In this document: positions 6,532 to 7,068 of the stretch, piece after piece | How positions within the stretch are numbered: position 1 is the stretch's first letter | How the letters are laid out: each line of letters starts with the position of its first letter | Translations under genes and position numbers: made by a program | Assembly: GCA_003645805.1 (NCBI GenBank) | Contig: QNCL01000041.1 | Span: 1 to 7,068 of the forward strand | Length of the DNA: 7,068 nucleotides | Direction: 5' to 3' | Origin: Candidatus Omnitrophota bacterium | GTDB lineage: Bacteria > Omnitrophota > 4484-213 | Notes under the pieces: generated by a model | Told to the model about the DNA's origin: nothing | Seen by the model: the letters and a program-made list of their open reading frames with translations, nothing else | Databases searched by the model: none

Positions 6532-6545
6532 TAAAGATCTCTTTA
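6532..6545. repeat. 14-bp inverted repeat in the presumed transporter leader
   Basis: TAAAGA-TC-TCTTTA, two perfect 6-bp arms with a 2-base centre. It lies roughly 15-30 bases downstream of the inferred transcription start, a position where a repressor could act. It is short enough to arise by chance in AT-rich DNA. Confidence 0.25.
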
Positions 6546-6566
6546 AACCTTTTGTAGTTAGTATAT

Positions 6567-6595
6567 ATGATAACAAAATTAAACTTAAAGGTCAA
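6567..6595 (-). promoter_or_regulatory. Candidate sigma70 promoter for the transporter operon
   Basis: On the minus strand TTGACC (6595-6590) and TATCAT (6572-6567) each match the -35 and -10 consensus at five of six positions and are exactly 17 bases apart. Transcription would start near 6560, leaving a leader of about 110 bases before the transporter ATG. An overlapping TATACT slightly downstream could be an alternative -10. Confidence 0.6.
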
Positions 6596-6803
6596 CAGCC
6601 GTGGCTTTAGGAGGTTATGAGCACCTAAATGATAGAGTAAGCATAGTTTATAAAGGCAGGGAGGCTAAAGCAATAAATACAGGCAGGAAGAAAAGTAGGG
6701 TCAAGGGAGAGATTACACCCTTGATGAGTTAAAACAACATTTTTATTTTGGATTAACAGGTCAGGCTAAGCCCTTGACTATTACATATATCCATAAAATT
6801 TAG
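6589..6803 (+). pseudogene. Possible broken coding fragment in two frames
   Basis: One plus-strand frame is open from 6589 to a TAA at 6730-6732; from GTG 6601 it reads VALGGYEHLNDRVSIVYKGR and on to ITPLMS. A second frame, open from 6699 to a TAG at 6801-6803, reads GQGRDYTLDELKQHF, then YFGLTGQAKPLTITYIHKI, and has no plausible start codon. The two overlap and could be one former gene split by a frameshift. The YKGR-type segment loosely recalls the C-terminal part of some transposases or integrases, but I cannot name a family. The transporter promoter lies at its 5' edge. It may equally be non-coding. Confidence 0.22.
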
Positions 6804-7027
6804 AGTTTATTCTTTTTATCTTTAATTTTGCGAAAGGGTTTTAAAGTATGATTTATAAAATAATTATATTCAGAAAGAAAAATTATAAAACGATCTATAT
6901 TCATCTTACCTCCCACAACAAAAGGATTGTATCGACTCTCCGATATTCTTCTTAAATCAGTTTTGAAAGTAGAAGATTGAGCAAATTCTTTCAACTCCCT
7001 CTTTTCTTCCTCAGTTAGCCTTGTCAT
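6800..7027 (-). CDS. Small hypothetical protein (75 aa)
   Basis: A soluble, charged 75-residue protein with no signal peptide or membrane segment. It starts MTRLTEEEKRELKEFAQSS (helical, Glu/Lys-rich), has a middle RYNPFVVGGKMNIDRFIIFL (32-51) and ends NYFINHTLKPFRKIKDKKNK before a final Leu. The spacing of NPF, ID(R), FL..YN and FINH suggests a real folded domain. I have an unverified impression that similar short proteins occur in uncultured bacteria next to nucleotidyltransferase-like genes; I cannot name the family. The ATG lies inside the last codons of the upstream frame (17-base overlap) and lacks a strong Shine-Dalgarno, so it may be translated by coupling. It ends in TAA. Codon use is more AT-rich than in the housekeeping genes, which could mean an accessory origin. 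Confidence 0.65.
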   Translation of the reverse strand: MTRLTEEEKRELKEFAQSSTFKTDLRRISESRYNPFVVGGKMNIDRFIIFLSEYNYFINHTLKPFRKIKDKKNKL

Positions 7028-7068
7028 ACTTTAATCTTAACTCTTTAAATCTCTTATCCTGCTCAAAC
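7011..7068 (-). CDS. C-terminal end of an unidentified upstream gene (partial)
   Basis: The frame entering from the right edge is open for 18 codons, FEQDKRFKELRLKYDKAN, and stops at TGA 7013-7011. It overlaps the start of the 75-aa gene by 17 bases, in the way co-translated gene pairs do. The residues look like a charged C-terminal helix. Too little is visible to assign a function; being a chance open frame is possible. Confidence 0.42.
   Translation of the reverse strand, partial: FEQDKRFKELRLKYDKAN

Larger units (their letters stand above)
6449..6799. other. Gene-poor 350-base stretch between the transporter and the 75-aa gene
   Basis: No intact gene is seen here. The part nearest the transporter holds its ribosome binding site, a presumed 110-base leader and a candidate promoter. 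The remainder carries two short plus-strand open frames that look like a damaged coding fragment, and a 6-bp inverted repeat (6606-6611 with 6624-6629, TTTAGG/CCTAAA). It is AT-rich in places. I see no convincing Rho-independent terminator for the 75-aa gene. Confidence 0.6.

Noticed and set aside
6601..6760. CRISPR array or tandem repeats
   Set aside because: Only two copies of AGGCAGG and isolated short inverted repeats are seen, with no regular spacing.

Overview
All recognisable genes lie on the minus strand, so transcription runs from high to low coordinates. The proteins are ordinary bacterial housekeeping and transport proteins: peptide deformylase, biotin ligase, quinolinate phosphoribosyltransferase, aspartate decarboxylase, valyl-tRNA synthetase and a LeuT-type transporter. 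They are Lys/Arg/Glu/Ile-rich, and AGA/AGG and ATA codons are common. This fits an uncultured, AT-leaning, possibly thermophilic bacterium. I cannot assign a phylum from sequence alone.

Region by region. 7068-6800: the last 18 codons of an unidentified gene overlap a 75-aa hypothetical protein. 6799-6449: about 350 bases without an intact gene. It holds a strong candidate sigma70 promoter facing the transporter, a small inverted repeat in the presumed leader, and, on the plus strand, two short open frames that look like a decayed coding fragment. 6448-4878: a sodium:neurotransmitter symporter (NSS) family transporter, followed with an ATGA overlap by a 40-aa single-pass membrane protein resembling a MetS-type small subunit. 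4877-4772: a 106-base gap. 4771-2096: valS, interrupted by an in-frame UAG at 3595-3593. Then nadC (2114-1263), birA (TTG start, 1269-733), panD (643-287) and def (from 266, running off the window).

valS, nadC and birA overlap by 19 and 7 bases, and panD and def follow closely, so these five probably form one operon. Its theme is cofactor supply (NAD from quinolinate, beta-alanine for pantothenate/CoA, biotin attachment) together with translation (ValRS, N-formyl removal). The transporter and its small partner look like a separate unit with its own promoter.

The most notable observation is the amber codon in valS. It sits where Tyr is expected, with the reading frame intact on both sides. 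It could be a sequencing error, a nonsense mutation, a suppressed or reassigned UAG, or a split ValRS made by re-initiation nine bases downstream. I found no CRISPR array, tRNA, rRNA, complete insertion sequence or obvious defence system, and nothing I would call a new multi-gene system.
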